Under the pieces are notes generated by a model. That model saw only the letters and a list, made by a program, of their open reading frames with translations. It was not told the DNA's origin and ran no database searches. This document shows, in pieces, positions 63,240 through 64,000 of a DNA stretch of 64,000 nt (the stretch's first letter is position 1; each line of letters starts with the position of its first letter). A program made the translations under genes and the position numbers. This DNA comes from Mycolicibacterium aurum (GTDB taxonomy: Bacteria > Actinomycetota > Actinomycetes > Mycobacteriales > Mycobacteriaceae): the NCBI RefSeq assembly GCF_900637195.1, contig NZ_LR134356.1:124001-188000 (forward strand), read 5' to 3'.

Positions 63240-63935
63240 GTGCCGTCGACCGCCAGGACCGAACGCCGGCCACCCCATGTGCTGGTGATCGAGGACTCGG
63301 AGGCCATCCGCGAGATGGTGGTCGAAGCGCTCGGGGACGCCGGCTTCGCGACCTCGGCCTATCCCGACGGTGAAGGTCTGGAAGCCCTGCTGGACGGCCA
63401 CCGTCCCGACGCCGTCATCTTGGACGTGATGATCCCGGGCCGGGACGGTTTCGCGTTGATCGACGTGGTGCGCGCGTGGGGCGACGTCGGCATCGTCATG
63501 CTCACCGCCCGTGACGGACTGCCGGACCGCCTGCGCGGCCTCGACGGCGGAGCCGACGACTACGTCGTCAAACCCTTCGAGATGTCGGAACTGATGTCAC
63601 GGGTGGGTGCCGTGCTCAGGCGGCGCGGAACCGTCACGGCCACCGTCGAAGTCGGTGACCTGCTGGTCGACAGGACGGCCGCGATCGCGGTCCGTGCGGG
63701 GCACCCGCTGTCGCTCACCGCAACCGAACTCAAGATGCTGGAGTTCCTCATCGACCAGCGCGGCCGGATCGTCAGCGCCGCACAGATCCTCAACGCGGTC
63801 TGGGGCTACACCGCCTACGACGACAACCTGGTGCACGTCCACATCTCCAGTCTGCGCCGCAAGCTGGAAGCGCACGGGCCACGCGTCGTGCACACCGTGC
63901 GCGGTATCGGCTACCGGCTGCAAGCCAGTCCGTGA
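63240..63935 (+). CDS. OmpR-family response regulator
   Basis: 231 residues. Receiver domain: acidic pair in VLVIEDSEAIREMV, phospho-acceptor Asp in AVILDVMIPGRDG, Thr in MLTARDG and Lys in YVVKPFEM. C-terminal winged-helix DNA-binding domain with LSLTATELKMLEFLIDQRGRIVSAAQIL and VHVHISSLRRKL...TVRGIGYRL. GTG start; CACAAT six bases upstream may make it leaderless. It overlaps the kinase start by GTGA. Tandem repeats in its promoter are its probable autoregulatory sites. Confidence 0.95.
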   Translation: MPSTARTERRPPHVLVIEDSEAIREMVVEALGDAGFATSAYPDGEGLEALLDGHRPDAVILDVMIPGRDGFALIDVVRAWGDVGIVMLTARDGLPDRLRGLDGGADDYVVKPFEMSELMSRVGAVLRRRGTVTATVEVGDLLVDRTAAIAVRAGHPLSLTATELKMLEFLIDQRGRIVSAAQILNAVWGYTAYDDNLVHVHISSLRRKLEAHGPRVVHTVRGIGYRLQASP

Positions 63936-64000
63936 CGACCGCGACACCGTCGCTGCGACGGCGGGTGGTGGTCGTCGTCCTCGGCCTGCTGATCGTCCTA
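63932..64000 (+). CDS. sensor histidine kinase, N-terminal start (partial)
   Basis: Only 23 codons are visible before the window ends. GTG overlaps the response-regulator stop (GTGA). The visible start has basic residues (LRRR) and then a hydrophobic run (VVVVVLGLLIVL), as in the first transmembrane helix of a membrane histidine kinase. Identity is inferred mainly from the regulator next to it. Confidence 0.75.
   Translation, partial: MTTATPSLRRRVVVVVLGLLIVL

Overview
The window is high-GC DNA from a mycobacterium, most likely a non-tuberculous, environmental (Mycolicibacterium-type) species. The evidence is the tail of an mce operon with its Mce-associated genes, an MmpS/MmpL pair, a PGRS-type glycine-rich protein, a CsoR/RicR copper repressor, a chromosomal Arr rifamycin ADP-ribosyltransferase, a 13E12-type HNH protein, and many GTG starts, ATGA/GTGA stop-start overlaps and leaderless promoters. 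Gene names taken from M. tuberculosis rest on remembered gene order and visible motifs, not on a database search.

Region 1 (1-22 kb) follows the M. tuberculosis mce1 neighbourhood: mce1A (partial) to mce1F, four Mce-associated membrane genes, an LprO-like phosphodiester glycosidase, pirin, SigG, a monoacylglycerol lipase (Rv0183-like), a DUF2786 protein, a small HExxH metallohydrolase and an O-methyltransferase (Rv0187-like). The mce1 and Mce-associated genes form one tightly overlapping transcription unit for a lipid importer.

Region 2 (22-52 kb) is an accessory block inserted into that order. It holds: an IclR / bicovalent-FAD oxidase / PhlG-type hydrolase / SRPBCC cluster; a cluster with an AsnC-type regulator, NCS1 permease, agmatinase-family ureohydrolase, ThDP decarboxylase, sodium:solute symporter and a GlcD-type flavoprotein, which reads as guanidino-compound (2-ketoarginine to 4-guanidinobutyrate) catabolism; arr behind a rifamycin-associated palindrome; two cell-wall/secreted proteins; a gluconate permease-kinase-regulator set; a MarR-controlled quinone oxidoreductase with three matching operators; a TetR with a perfect palindrome over its promoter; a GT39-type glycosyltransferase; the relic of a response regulator; an SDR/SnoaL/LysR/MFS group; and a PGRS-like protein with no PE domain.

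Region 3 (53-64 kb) returns to the conserved order: a small membrane protein in the Rv0188 position, mmpL/mmpS, ilvD, and a copper-responsive DUF305-ricR operon with a clear RicR operator. It ends in a proline-rich membrane protein divergent from a two-component system.

Two threads run through the window. First, at least ten genes, mostly regulators, have a TANNNT -10 box exactly 6-7 nt before the start codon, i.e. leaderless mRNAs. Second, regulatory sites can be paired with likely regulators: RicR, MarR and TetR palindromes, a PhoP/MtrA-type repeat, and an 11-bp-period TTCAG repeat found at both the terminal two-component operon and the gene at 52981.
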